Below, piece by piece: positions 22,789-31,195 of a DNA stretch of 34,905 bases. Made by a program: the position numbers and the translations under genes. This DNA comes from Desulfurobacterium pacificum (GTDB lineage: Bacteria; Aquificota; Aquificia; Desulfurobacteriales; Desulfurobacteriaceae): NCBI RefSeq assembly GCF_900182835.1, contig NZ_FXUB01000005.1, positions 1-34,905 of the forward strand, given 5' to 3'. Within the stretch, counting starts at the first letter, position 1; each line of letters begins with the position of its first letter. The notes beneath the pieces are model-generated. The model was not told the DNA's origin and did not search any database. It saw nothing but the letters and a program-made list of their open reading frames with translations.

Positions 22789-23857
22789 TCTTCAACATAC
22801 TCAAAGCTAAAAGTGCCAGCATCACCGAAATAATCCAGAACCTAACAGTAATCTTAGGTTCCTCCCACCCCTTCTTTTCAAAATGGTGGTGGAGAGGAGC
22901 CATCCTAAAAATCCTCCTCCCCTCTCCATACTTTCGCTTAGTATATTTAAAGTAAAACCTTTGAACAATCACAGAAAGCGTTTCTAAAACAAAAATCCCC
23001 CCTGCAATCGCCAAAATAAACTCCTCTTTAGTCAAAACTGCAATAGTCCCTAACAACGCTCCCAAAGAAAGCGACCCTACATCCCCCATAAAAACTTCAG
23101 CAGGATAAGTGTTAAACCACAAAAATGCCAACGAAGCACCTATAACAGCCGCACAGACTATCGTCAACTCTCCAGCACCCGGAACGTGCGGAATGTGAAG
23201 GTAAGAAGAAAGCTTGGCATTACCGGCAACGTAAGAAAAGACTAAAAATACAAACGATGTAGTAATAACAGGACCTATTGCCAAACCGTCAAGCCCATCG
23301 GTAAGGTTAACAGCATTAGAAGCACCAACGATAATAAAAACAACCCAAGGAATAAATAACCACCCTAAGTTAAAATGCAGGTTTTTAAAAATTGGAAAGT
23401 AAAGCTCCGTAGAAAATCCCGTCTTATAAAGCACAACAGCAACAACAGAAGCAAAAATTAGCTGAAAGAAGAACTTCTTTCTTTCGGAAAGACCTTCAGG
23501 ATTGCCCTTCTTAGACTTTATATAATCATCTACAAAACCGATAGCTCCGAAGGACACCAGAACGAAAACGACCAGCCAGACAAACAAGTTCTCAAGGTTA
23601 TTCCACAAAAATATGGAAAGAATTAAGGAGGTAATGATTAACAAACCACCCATCGTTGGAACGTTTTTCTTCTTGTGAGTTTCGGGAAGGTATTCCTTTA
23701 TCTTCTGTTTAAATTGGAGGTTCTTCAGCTTCTCCTCAAACCAGGGATAGAGCAAAAAACCAACGACAATAGCTGTTATAGACGCATAAATGCTCCTAAA
23801 AGTTATGTACTTAAAAAGGACAATCCCTAAAAGCTTATAGAAAAGGAAATAGAACAT
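22781..23857 (-). CDS. mraY: Phospho-N-acetylmuramoyl-pentapeptide transferase, 358 aa
   Basis: Integral membrane enzyme that forms lipid I from UDP-MurNAc-pentapeptide and undecaprenyl phosphate. About ten hydrophobic helices. Conserved motifs: THKKKNVPTMGGLL (near 60-75), the FVDDYIK loop, NLTDGLDGLA (catalytic Asp pair), EVFMGDVGSL, and the cytoplasmic APLHHHFEKKGWEE near the C-terminus. ATG at 23857 has GGAGAGG 5 bases before it; the GTG one codon earlier overlaps the oppC stop and is less well spaced. It is not in a mur/dcw cluster here; instead it is the last gene of a mixed operon after two ABC permeases. Confidence 0.95.
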   Translation of the reverse strand: MFYFLFYKLLGIVLFKYITFRSIYASITAIVVGFLLYPWFEEKLKNLQFKQKIKEYLPETHKKKNVPTMGGLLIITSLILSIFLWNNLENLFVWLVVFVLVSFGAIGFVDDYIKSKKGNPEGLSERKKFFFQLIFASVVAVVLYKTGFSTELYFPIFKNLHFNLGWLFIPWVVFIIVGASNAVNLTDGLDGLAIGPVITTSFVFLVFSYVAGNAKLSSYLHIPHVPGAGELTIVCAAVIGASLAFLWFNTYPAEVFMGDVGSLSLGALLGTIAVLTKEEFILAIAGGIFVLETLSVIVQRFYFKYTKRKYGEGRRIFRMAPLHHHFEKKGWEEPKITVRFWIISVMLALLALSMLKIR

Positions 23858-23859
23858 CA

Positions 23860-24927
23860 CTACCTCTCCATCTTCACATCAAAGTAGTCTCTCAAACCAT
23901 CACCTAACAGGTTGAACGCAATAATAACAAGAGAAATAGCAACACCTGCTGAAAGAACCCACGGATGGGCAGACAACACGTAAACGTTATTGGCTTCAGA
24001 AAGCATATTACCCCACGAAGGGTAAGGTTCCTGAATACCCAAACCAATCAAACTGAGCGCCGCTTCACCTAAAATGTAACCGGGAATGCTCAAAGTCGCA
24101 GCTATAATAACATAGGATAAAGTAGAAGGTATAACGTGCTTCCTTATAACGTAAAGATGGCTTCCTCCTAACACCCTCGCAGCCTTAACGTAATCGTTCT
24201 CCCTTATGGAAAGCACCATACCCCTGATAACCCTTGAAAGCCCAGTCCAGCCAATCAGAGAGAGAATCGCAACAATGATTATGAAAGTCAGGTAACTGGG
24301 CATATCAACGGGAAACATGGAGCGGAGGGCAAGCATCAAATAAAAAGCCGGAAACGCCATCAAGATTTCAACCAGTCTCATTATAACGTTATCAACAATC
24401 CCACCAAAATAACCTGCAACTGCCCCGATAAAAAGCCCCAAAGTAAAAGAGATAGCAACACCAATAAGTCCAACACTAAGAGAAATCCTCGTCCCGTAAA
24501 CGAGCCTTGAAAAAATATCCCTGCCGAGCCTGTCCGTTCCGAAAAGAAAAATATGACCGCCATTTCCAGCACCAAACAGGTGAATATCGGTTTTTATAAA
24601 CCCTAACAGGTAATGAGGTTCTCCTTTAACGAAAAATTCAACAGGATAAACCTTAGAATAATCAACCGTGTAAGTTTTGGTAACGGGGTCAACCAACTTA
24701 TGACCGTAAACAAAGGGGCGCAGGTGAAAATGCCCTTCTCTGTCAAAAAAATGTATGGGCGTTGGAGGATGGTAAGGGTAATGTCTGAACTGAACGTCAT
24801 AAGGGTAAGGAGCTATAAAATCGGCAAAAACAGCAATAAAATATAAGAAAAGCAGAAAGACAAAGGAGTAAGCTGCAAGAGAGTTTTTCCGATATAAACC
24901 CTTCAAAAAAGACAAAAATCTATCCAA
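23860..24927 (-). CDS. oppC: Peptide/nickel ABC transporter permease, OppC/DppC type, 355 aa
   Basis: One of two membrane subunits of a type I ABC importer for oligopeptides or similar solutes. N-terminal helix (20-40), a long outside segment of about 90 residues rich in aromatic and His residues (45-130), then the OppC core starting FGTDRLGRDIFSRLVYG and the ATPase-contact EAA-type loop ARVLGGSHLYVIRKHVIPS. The ending ALSLIGLGIQEPYPSWG is standard. The start is TTG at 24927, with GAGGG 5 bases upstream and an 8-base overlap with oppB. No ATPase or binding protein is in the window. The substrate cannot be read from the sequence. Confidence 0.88.
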   Translation of the reverse strand: MDRFLSFLKGLYRKNSLAAYSFVFLLFLYFIAVFADFIAPYPYDVQFRHYPYHPPTPIHFFDREGHFHLRPFVYGHKLVDPVTKTYTVDYSKVYPVEFFVKGEPHYLLGFIKTDIHLFGAGNGGHIFLFGTDRLGRDIFSRLVYGTRISLSVGLIGVAISFTLGLFIGAVAGYFGGIVDNVIMRLVEILMAFPAFYLMLALRSMFPVDMPSYLTFIIIVAILSLIGWTGLSRVIRGMVLSIRENDYVKAARVLGGSHLYVIRKHVIPSTLSYVIIAATLSIPGYILGEAALSLIGLGIQEPYPSWGNMLSEANNVYVLSAHPWVLSAGVAISLVIIAFNLLGDGLRDYFDVKMER

Positions 24928-25906
24928 CCCTGCCCTCTACTTCTCTTTCTCTAACTCTTGGGTCATTGAGCGCCAGCAGTATATCCGCTATCAAATTACC
25001 GATAAGAAGCATAATCCCGCCAATGTAAAGTGAACCCATAACAACGAAAATGTCTTGTGCCATAACTGCTTCAAACATCAATCTGCCAAGACCAGGCCAG
25101 GCAGTTATTATCTCAACTAAAACAGCACCGGATAAAAGTCCCGCAATGTCAAAACCGATAAGGGTAAGGAAGGGAGAAAGCGCATTCCTGAAGGCGTGTT
25201 TCATAACAACAACTCTGTATGGTAATCCTTTAGCAACTGCCACTTTAACGTAATCCTTTTGAAGTTCCTCTATTATCGTACTTCTGACGAGTCTCAGCAA
25301 ACCGGCAACAGAACCTATAACTAAAACTGTTAAAGGAATCGCCATATGCCAAAGCCTATCCAGTATCTTTCCAAAAAAAGACAACTTATCGTAATCCTGA
25401 GAAACTACACCACCTATGGGAAACCAGCCGGTTTTAGCTGCAAAAAACATAAGAAGGAAGGCTAAAAAGAAGTTGGGAACGGAAAGACCTAAAAGGGAAA
25501 AAAAGTTAATAAGTCTGTCCAGCAATTTCCCGTTATAAACGCCGGCAATTATCCCTAAAGGAACAGAAATAGACCAGGAAAGGACAAAAGAGGTAACAGT
25601 TAACTCAAGGGTATTAAGGAGCCTTTCCTCTATTAAAGCAGTAACAGGCTTATGGTAGGCAAAGGAATAACCCAAATTAAACTTTAAAGCGTTCAAAAGC
25701 CAATGGAAATACTGAACAAAAACGTTCTGGTCAAGTCCATAAATCTTTCTCAGCTCCTCTATCGTCTGTTTTGATATGGAAGGATTCATTTCAAGCTGGG
25801 TGAAAAAATCCCCCGGCGCCAACTTTATAACGATAAATGAGATAAAAGTCATACCTATAATGATAGGTATCATCTGAAAAAAACGCTTTAAAACGTACTT
25901 GAACAT
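24920..25906 (-). CDS. oppB: Peptide/nickel ABC transporter permease, OppB/DppB type, 328 aa
   Basis: Partner of the next permease. Six helices; N-terminal KYVLKRFFQMIPIIIGMTFISF, APGDFF, the region LRKIYGLDQNVFVQYFHWL, and the EAA-type loop YVKVAVAKGLPYRVVVMKHAFRNALSP typical of OppB. ITAWPGLGRLMFEAVMAQD near the end is a family hallmark. There is no clear Shine-Dalgarno before ATG (25906). It starts 3 bases after the reductase stop, so it is probably translated by reinitiation. The missing ATPases and solute-binding protein must be supplied from elsewhere. Confidence 0.88.
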   Translation of the reverse strand: MFKYVLKRFFQMIPIIIGMTFISFIVIKLAPGDFFTQLEMNPSISKQTIEELRKIYGLDQNVFVQYFHWLLNALKFNLGYSFAYHKPVTALIEERLLNTLELTVTSFVLSWSISVPLGIIAGVYNGKLLDRLINFFSLLGLSVPNFFLAFLLMFFAAKTGWFPIGGVVSQDYDKLSFFGKILDRLWHMAIPLTVLVIGSVAGLLRLVRSTIIEELQKDYVKVAVAKGLPYRVVVMKHAFRNALSPFLTLIGFDIAGLLSGAVLVEIITAWPGLGRLMFEAVMAQDIFVVMGSLYIGGIMLLIGNLIADILLALNDPRVREREVEGRVG

Positions 25907-25909
25907 CTG

Positions 25910-26572
25910 CTAAAGCCGCTGATACTCTGTAATTACCTGATTACCACACTGGAACACTCTTTTAATGGAAAATCTCTTAACGGCATCAAGCGTCTTAAAC
26001 CCTTCACCTGAAGTCAGAGAAGGAACATCATCTCCACCAACAACAACAGGAAGGTGGATAAGTCTTATCTCATCAACAAGGTCGTTCTTTATAAGCTCCC
26101 AGTTAACGGCGCTACCACCTTCAACCATAAGCTTCTTTATGCCTTTCTCGTAAAGTTTTTTGAAAAGCTCCTTAAAGTCCACCTTATCCTTACCTGCAAC
26201 GATAACGTCAGCTCCTTTTTCCTTAAATGCCTCTATCTTTTCCTTAGGAGCAGCTTCGCTTACAGCTATTATCGTAGGTGCAACAGACGTATTAAGGACG
26301 TTCGCATCAAGAGGGATATCTCCTTTAGAAGAAGGGATTATCCTGACAGGATTTTCACCCTCAACGTATCTAACGGTAAGGTTGGGATTGTCTATTCTGA
26401 CGGTATTAGCACCTACCATAATGCCGTCACACTCCGCTCTTATCTGATGCAAATATTTATTTGCTTCTTCGTCCATAAGCTTCATTATCTCCTTACTTGA
26501 AACGCCCTTAGCAAGAGTCAACTTGCCATCAATTGTTACCTCTGAAACTATCATTACGTAAGGTCTTTCCAT
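25910..26572 (-). CDS. Stand-alone RibD-C-type 2,5-diamino-6-ribosylaminopyrimidinone-phosphate reductase, 220 aa
   Basis: Dihydrofolate-reductase-like enzyme reducing the ribosyl side chain in riboflavin synthesis. Marks: PYVMIVSEVTIDGKLTL at the start, the nucleotide-binding ECDGIMVGANTVRIDNPNLTVR, LMVEGGSAVNWEL, and IHLPVVVGGDDVPSL. It lacks the zinc deaminase domain that fused bacterial RibD carries at its N-terminus. Its size matches the archaeal/yeast-type enzyme (MJ0671, Rib7), in which reduction precedes deamination. GAGGAG precedes ATG and overlaps the end of the upstream gene. Riboflavin synthase lies 3 kb away on the other strand, which fits the pathway. A free-standing deaminase elsewhere would be needed. 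Other RibD_C-domain reductases are possible. Confidence 0.78.
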   Translation of the reverse strand: MERPYVMIVSEVTIDGKLTLAKGVSSKEIMKLMDEEANKYLHQIRAECDGIMVGANTVRIDNPNLTVRYVEGENPVRIIPSSKGDIPLDANVLNTSVAPTIIAVSEAAPKEKIEAFKEKGADVIVAGKDKVDFKELFKKLYEKGIKKLMVEGGSAVNWELIKNDLVDEIRLIHLPVVVGGDDVPSLTSGEGFKTLDAVKRFSIKRVFQCGNQVITEYQRL

Positions 26573-26574
26573 GG

Positions 26575-27198
26575 TTACTCCTCATACTCTCTGCCGTATT
26601 TTTTATAAAGGTAGTAAAGCCTGTGCATAAGCGATAAGAAAGTCATAACAGCTATAAACTCTATTGCATAGGTCAAAATCCTATGGTTTAAAGGATAGAG
26701 AATTGAAGCTGTAAAGAGAACGATAAACGTTTCCGGTCTTCCAAAGAATCCAGTATTTTCAAGAGGGTCTTTAATTTTACCGGTAGTTCTTTCAGAGTAA
26801 CCTATCTCTGCATAGGCAACAGGCTTTATAAAGGTGTGAAGCATCGTTGAAACAACGGCTAAAAGCGCTATCCAGTCGTTGGCAAACCTCAGAGCTACAG
26901 CCCCCAAAACAAAACCATCAACCCACTTATCTGCTATCCAGTCAAAAACGGCACCAAACTTCGTAGCCTTCCTGTTGTTAACGGCTACGTACCCATCACA
27001 AAGGTCTAAAATCCCCGATGAAAACAACAAAAACGCACCCAAAACGGGATGCCCAGAGTAGTAAAGAAAGGCTGCGAACGTTCCCGTTATTACCGCAAGA
27101 AGCGTTATTACGTTTGGAGATACGTTAGCTTTAGCCAAAAGCCAGCCAAAGGGCGAGTAAAGTTTTTTCAGCGAATCCCTCTTACTCGTTATGTTCAC
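26575..27198 (-). CDS. CDP-alcohol phosphatidyltransferase-family membrane protein, 207 aa
   Basis: Transfers a phosphatidyl (or other phospho-alcohol) group from a CDP-alcohol; phosphatidylglycerophosphate and phosphatidylserine/inositol-phosphate synthases belong here. Several hydrophobic helices. The family signature is in register as D65-x2-D68-G69-x2-A72-V73-x8-G82-x3-D86-x3-D90. The normally conserved Arg after Ala is Val73, although R77 and K78 lie close by. The sequence around FGAVFDWIADKW looks more like archaeal-type members than E. coli PgsA. Start is GTG at 27198, overlapping the ugd stop (TAGTG), with GGGAG 6 bases upstream. The exact alcohol is not readable; pgsA would be a guess. 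Confidence 0.78.
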   Translation of the reverse strand: MNITSKRDSLKKLYSPFGWLLAKANVSPNVITLLAVITGTFAAFLYYSGHPVLGAFLLFSSGILDLCDGYVAVNNRKATKFGAVFDWIADKWVDGFVLGAVALRFANDWIALLAVVSTMLHTFIKPVAYAEIGYSERTTGKIKDPLENTGFFGRPETFIVLFTASILYPLNHRILTYAIEFIAVMTFLSLMHRLYYLYKKYGREYEE

Positions 27199-28532
27199 TA
27201 CGGTCTCCCTATACTTTCGTATTTACAGAACTGCCTTACGATTGACGGTTCCCAAAGGTTTCTGCCGTCAATCACAACTTTACCTCTTAGTTTATCAAAA
27301 TTAACGTCTTTAAATTCATTCCATTCTGTAACCAGTAAAAGCGCATCTGCATCTTGAACCGCTTCTTCTTTTGTTTCTGTAAACTGAAGTTTACCCTTGT
27401 AAGCCTTTAACTCTTGCTCAAAAACAGCCTTAGCGTTCGGAATAGCAACAGGGTCGTAAGCCTTAACCGTTGCTCCCAACTCTAACAGCTTTTTAATAAT
27501 AGGAATGGAAGGTGCTTCCCTCATGTCGTCTGTTTCTGGCTTAAAGGCAAGTCCCCAAACGGCAATTGTTTTACCTTTTAGGTCAGGAATGTGCTTCAGC
27601 AGTTTCTCAACAGGTTTTAGCTTCTGTCTTTCATTGACATCTATTACGGAGTTTAGCAGTTCAGGTTCTTCTCCAACTTCTTTAGCAGTGTATATTAGGG
27701 CTTTTACGTCTTTTGGGAAGCAGCTACCGCCAAAGCCGCAACCGGCGTTTAAGAAGTAAGGGCTTATTCTGTGGTCAAGTCCCATTCCTCTTGCAACTAC
27801 TGTGACGTCAGCTCCTACTTTTTCGCATACGTTTGCTATTTCGTTTATGAAGGAAATTTTTGTTGCTAAAAAGGCGTTTGAGGCGTATTTAATCATTTCG
27901 GCAGTTGGTAGGTCGGTTATGAGCATTGCAGGCTGGAGTTTTTCGTAGAGAGAGGCTACCATTCCTGCTACGTCTCTGTTGTCAGCTCCTACTACTACTC
28001 TGTCTGGATTCATGAAGTCTTCAACTGCTTTTCCTTCTCTTAAGAATTCAGGGTTGGATACGATTTCAAATCTTTCTTCGGGATTTTTTATTCCTCTTTC
28101 TTTTAATAGGTTAGCTATGTATTTTTTTGCCCATCTGCCCGTTCCTACAGGTACGGTGGATTTGTTAACGATAACTTTAAAGTCATTTTCATCTATAAGT
28201 TCGGCAATTCTGTCGTAGGCAGTTTTTACGTAAGATAGGTCTGCTGAACCGTCTATTTTTGAGGGAGTTCCTACCGCAATGAAGATGAAGTCTGAGTTCT
28301 TTACGGCGTAGGCGTAATCGGTTGTGAATTCAATGTTTCCAGATTCAATTGCCTGGTTGAGTATTCTGTCCAGTCCCGGTTCGTATATGGGAATTTCTCC
28401 GTTTTTTAGTTTTTCTATTTTCTCCGCGTCTATGTCAAGTCCTATGACTTTGTGTCCCAAGTAGGCAAAGCAAGCTCCTGATACAAGCCCTACATATCCT
28501 GTTCCTATTACGGCTATTCTTTTTTCAGACAC
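27198..28532 (-). CDS. ugd: UDP-glucose 6-dehydrogenase, 444 aa
   Basis: NAD-dependent four-electron oxidation of UDP-glucose to UDP-glucuronate, a precursor for surface polysaccharide or modified lipid A. Rossmann motif AVIGTGYVGLVSGA (7-20), GEIPIYEPGL, KSTVPVGTG (124-132), SNPEFLREG, and the catalytic C271 in GCGFGGSCFPKD. The C-terminal UDP-binding domain contains VWGLAFKPETDDMREAP. UDP-ManNAc dehydrogenase is the main relative, but GEIPIYEPGL and the catalytic loop favour UDP-glucose. Start is GTG at 28532 after GGAGG, overlapping ppx by 19 bases. Confidence 0.93.
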   Translation of the reverse strand: MSEKRIAVIGTGYVGLVSGACFAYLGHKVIGLDIDAEKIEKLKNGEIPIYEPGLDRILNQAIESGNIEFTTDYAYAVKNSDFIFIAVGTPSKIDGSADLSYVKTAYDRIAELIDENDFKVIVNKSTVPVGTGRWAKKYIANLLKERGIKNPEERFEIVSNPEFLREGKAVEDFMNPDRVVVGADNRDVAGMVASLYEKLQPAMLITDLPTAEMIKYASNAFLATKISFINEIANVCEKVGADVTVVARGMGLDHRISPYFLNAGCGFGGSCFPKDVKALIYTAKEVGEEPELLNSVIDVNERQKLKPVEKLLKHIPDLKGKTIAVWGLAFKPETDDMREAPSIPIIKKLLELGATVKAYDPVAIPNAKAVFEQELKAYKGKLQFTETKEEAVQDADALLLVTEWNEFKDVNFDKLRGKVVIDGRNLWEPSIVRQFCKYESIGRP

Positions 28533-29440
28533 TTTTCTACCTCCTTCAGTGCAAGTCCGTAAAGTAATCCGTGTTCGCTGACAGTCAAACTTTCTTTATT
28601 GAAAACTTCACAAAAAACTTTAAAGAAAGCAAGACCTGGAATGATAACATCTGACCGATTTTCCTCTAAACCTTTAACTTTCTTTCTTTCAGATTCAGTT
28701 AAAGAAATAAGCTTCTTATACCACTTTTCTACCATAGCCTTTGTTACTCTGTAGCCGTGAACAATCTCGGGCTTGTAAACTTCCATCTCTTCTTCCATAG
28801 CTACAACCGATGTAATCGTTCCACCAACGGCAAACACTTCAAAATCGGGTTCTTTAATGTATTTTTTTACTTCTAAAAGTTTCTCCCTTATGAAAGATTC
28901 TAATTGGGATAGCTCTTCTTCTGTGGGAGGGTCGCTCTTTAAAAACTCTTCATACAGAGTAACAACGCCAAACTTCAGGCTTTCAAGGTATTCAATTTTG
29001 TTCGGCGTTCCGTAAACGATTTCTGTACTGCCACCCCCCAAATCAACGGTCATAGCTCTACCATGAACGTTAAAAGAGAGAACGTTAGCTTTAAAAACAA
29101 GTTCGGCTTCTTCTTTGTCGCTCAGTATCTCTATTTCAAATCCAAGTTCTCTTACTCTATTTAAAAATTCATCAGCGTTTTCTGCAAGCCTTGCGGCTTC
29201 TGTCGTTGCAACTATAACCTTATCTACCTTATACTGCTCTATTACTTGCTTAAACTCTTTAAGGGCAACAATCGTTTTCTCAATACTTTCCTTTGAAAGC
29301 CTTCCCGTTTTTTTAACTCCCTTCCCTAATCGGGTAACCCTACCTAACTTCAACAGCTGCTTGATTTTTCCTCTTTCATCCGATTCGCTTATCAGAAGAC
29401 GCGTTGAGTTTGTTCCTATATCTATGGTGGCTAACCTCAA
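28514..29440 (-). CDS. ppx: Ppx/GppA-family exopolyphosphatase or pppGpp phosphatase, 308 aa
   Basis: ASKHA-fold phosphatase that removes terminal phosphate from polyphosphate or converts pppGpp to ppGpp. Motifs: phosphate-1 ATIDIGTNSTRLLI (4-17), VATTEAARLAENADEF (98-113), phosphate-2 VDLGGGSTEIVYG, and AVGGTITSVVAM. At about 308 aa it is the short form lacking the C-terminal HD-like domain of E. coli Ppx, as in Aquifex and other thermophiles. Start is TTG at 29440 with GGAGGAG upstream. It heads the seven-gene operon through ugd to mraY. The split between Ppx and GppA activity cannot be made from sequence. Confidence 0.88.
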   Translation of the reverse strand: MRLATIDIGTNSTRLLISESDERGKIKQLLKLGRVTRLGKGVKKTGRLSKESIEKTIVALKEFKQVIEQYKVDKVIVATTEAARLAENADEFLNRVRELGFEIEILSDKEEAELVFKANVLSFNVHGRAMTVDLGGGSTEIVYGTPNKIEYLESLKFGVVTLYEEFLKSDPPTEEELSQLESFIREKLLEVKKYIKEPDFEVFAVGGTITSVVAMEEEMEVYKPEIVHGYRVTKAMVEKWYKKLISLTESERKKVKGLEENRSDVIIPGLAFFKVFCEVFNKESLTVSEHGLLYGLALKEVEKCLKKE

Positions 29441-29455
29441 AAAACTCCTCCGCTG

Positions 29456-29461
29456 TATAAT
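29456..29461 (+). promoter_or_regulatory. -10 box for ribE and the aminotransferase
   Basis: Perfect TATAAT 33 bases before the ribE ATG in the 54-base divergent gap. No clear -35. There is no room for an FMN riboswitch in this gap. Confidence 0.4.
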
Positions 29462-29494
29462 CTGAGTGCAAATTTTACTAAAAGGCAGAAAAAG

Positions 29495-30085
29495 ATGTTT
29501 ACAGGATTAGTGGAAGAGGTAGGAAAGGTAAAAAGCATAGAAAAAAGCGGTTCGCTACTGAAAGTAGAGTGCGAAAAAGTGATAGAAGACGCCAGAGAAG
29601 GCGACAGTATAGCTGTAAACGGGGTGTGTTTAACCGTTATAGAGATTGGGAAAAACTTTTTAAGTTTTGATGTATCACCAGAAACGCTAAGGAGAAGCAA
29701 CCTGTCAAAACTGAAAGCGGGAAGTGCCGTTAACCTTGAAAGGGCGTTGAAGGTAGGGGATAGGTTAGGAGGACATATCTTGCAGGGGCACGTTGACACG
29801 GTTGTAAGGGTCGTGGGTATAAGGAGAGAAAAGGGGGGATTTTACAGGTTTACGTTTGAACTTCCCTACAACTTTAGAACGCTGGTAGTTGAAAAAGGTT
29901 CTATTGGAATAGACGGTATAAGCCTGACCGTTGCAGAAGTTAAAGGAAATACTTTTTCTGTTGCAGTGATACCGCACACCTACGAAAATACCAATCTAAA
30001 AGAAAGAAAAGTAGGCGATAGGGTAAACGTTGAGTTTGACATAATTGGAAAATACGTTAAAGCCATGGTGGAAGCATGGAGATAA
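29495..30085 (+). CDS. ribE: Riboflavin synthase, alpha chain, 196 aa
   Basis: Dismutates two 6,7-dimethyl-8-ribityllumazines to riboflavin, the final step. Two tandem lumazine-binding barrels: MFTGLVEEVGKV with SIAVNGVCLTV in the first (1-90), and GHILQGHVDTVVRV with IGIDGISLTV in the second (91-185). The trimerising C-terminal helix is short (196 aa against about 210). A modest AAAGG site lies 9 bases before ATG. No FMN-riboswitch leader fits in the 54 bases upstream. It overlaps the aminotransferase by 10 bases. This bacterial-type synthase coexists with an archaeal-type reductase in the window. Confidence 0.94.
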   Translation: MFTGLVEEVGKVKSIEKSGSLLKVECEKVIEDAREGDSIAVNGVCLTVIEIGKNFLSFDVSPETLRRSNLSKLKAGSAVNLERALKVGDRLGGHILQGHVDTVVRVVGIRREKGGFYRFTFELPYNFRTLVVEKGSIGIDGISLTVAEVKGNTFSVAVIPHTYENTNLKERKVGDRVNVEFDIIGKYVKAMVEAWR

Positions 30086-31176
30086 AACCTTTTTACGTGA
30101 TGGAAATACTTGAGAAGGCAAAGGAGTTAGAAAGAAAAGGGAAAGAAATTATTCACTTTGAAGTCGGCGAACCAGACCTGCCTGTGCCAGAAAAAGTTAA
30201 AAAGGAAGCAATAAAAGCTTTAAATGAAATGGAAATGAAGTACACGGAAAGCACGGGAATTTTGCCGCTAAAGGAAAAGATAACAGAGTATTACTGCGAA
30301 ACTTACGGTGTTAACGCTTCTCCTGAACAGGTAATTATTACACCGGGAAGTTCACCTGCCCTCCTTGCAGTTCTAAAAGTAATAGGTGAAAAACTTGGAG
30401 AGATAGCCTATACTGACCCTGGATATCCCTGCTACAAGAATATGCTCAACTTTCTAAAAGTTAAAAGTAGGAAAATTGACGTTCGTGCAGAAAACGGTTT
30501 TGAGATACCTGTCAACGAAATAGAAAGCCCTGCAATGATTATTAATTCACCTGCCAACCCGACGGGAAAAATTCTTTCCAGAGAAAGAATAAAGAAATTA
30601 TCTGAAAAATGCTTTTTAATTTCTGACGAGATATACCACGGGTTAACCTACGGCAAGAGGGCAATTTCAGCTTTGGAAGTTACGGAAGAATGTTGTGTGG
30701 TGGGGGGATTTTCAAAGTTTTTCCTCATGACAGGATGGAGAGTGGGCTGGGTTATCGTTCCGAAGTGGATGGTTAAAGAAATCACGGCAATTCTCCAGAA
30801 CATCGTAATTTCACCACCTACAGTTTCGCAGATTGCTGCACTTAAGTGCTTTGACGAGGAAGTTTTAGAAGAACTCAAAGAAAACGTAAAGGTTTTTGAA
30901 AAGAGAAGAAACCTCATGCTTAAAGGCATTCAAGAGTTAGGGTTTAAAGTTCCTGTAAAACCTGAAGGAGCTTTTTACATCTACGCCGACTGCTCTAAGT
31001 TTTCAAACGATAGCTATTCTTTCACCTCAAGAATTCTTGAAAAAGCAGGAGTAGCTATAACTCCTGGAATAGATTTTGGTGAGAATGAAACAGATAGGTT
31101 TGTAAGATTCTCTTACTGCACAGATGAAAATAAAATAGAAAAAGGATTGGAAAAACTCTACAAACACTTAAAATAG
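30076..31176 (+). CDS. PLP-dependent class I/II aminotransferase, AspC family, 366 aa
   Basis: Fold type I aminotransferase. The start EIKPFYVMEILEKAKELE with FEVGEPDLPVPEKV is common in the AspC/alanine/aromatic group of thermophiles. PLP site: GSSPALLAVL, NSPANPTG (157-164), SDEIYHGLTYG, Schiff-base Lys K214 in GGFSKFFLMTGWRVGW, and R222 in the same block. The carboxylate-binding Arg is likely in RFVRFSY near the end. Substrate (aspartate, alanine, LL-diaminopimelate precursor or aromatic) cannot be decided. Its start lies in the ribE end, so translation is coupled. No pathway link to riboflavin is evident. Confidence 0.85.
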   Translation: MEIKPFYVMEILEKAKELERKGKEIIHFEVGEPDLPVPEKVKKEAIKALNEMEMKYTESTGILPLKEKITEYYCETYGVNASPEQVIITPGSSPALLAVLKVIGEKLGEIAYTDPGYPCYKNMLNFLKVKSRKIDVRAENGFEIPVNEIESPAMIINSPANPTGKILSRERIKKLSEKCFLISDEIYHGLTYGKRAISALEVTEECCVVGGFSKFFLMTGWRVGWVIVPKWMVKEITAILQNIVISPPTVSQIAALKCFDEEVLEELKENVKVFEKRRNLMLKGIQELGFKVPVKPEGAFYIYADCSKFSNDSYSFTSRILEKAGVAITPGIDFGENETDRFVRFSYCTDENKIEKGLEKLYKHLK

Positions 31177-31178
31177 AG

Positions 31179-31195
31179 GGGGAGTTCTACTCCCC
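31179..31195 (-). terminator. Terminator of the fab operon
   Basis: GGGGAG, 5-base loop, CTCCCC. The stop codon of fabK sits in the loop and the aminotransferase stop is just outside. The minus strand continues into CTCTATTTT, a weak T-tract; the plus strand has none. Confidence 0.5.

Noticed and set aside
29441-29494. FMN riboswitch before riboflavin synthase.
   Set aside because: The gap is 54 bases, far too short for the aptamer, and the conserved FMN-element sequence is absent.
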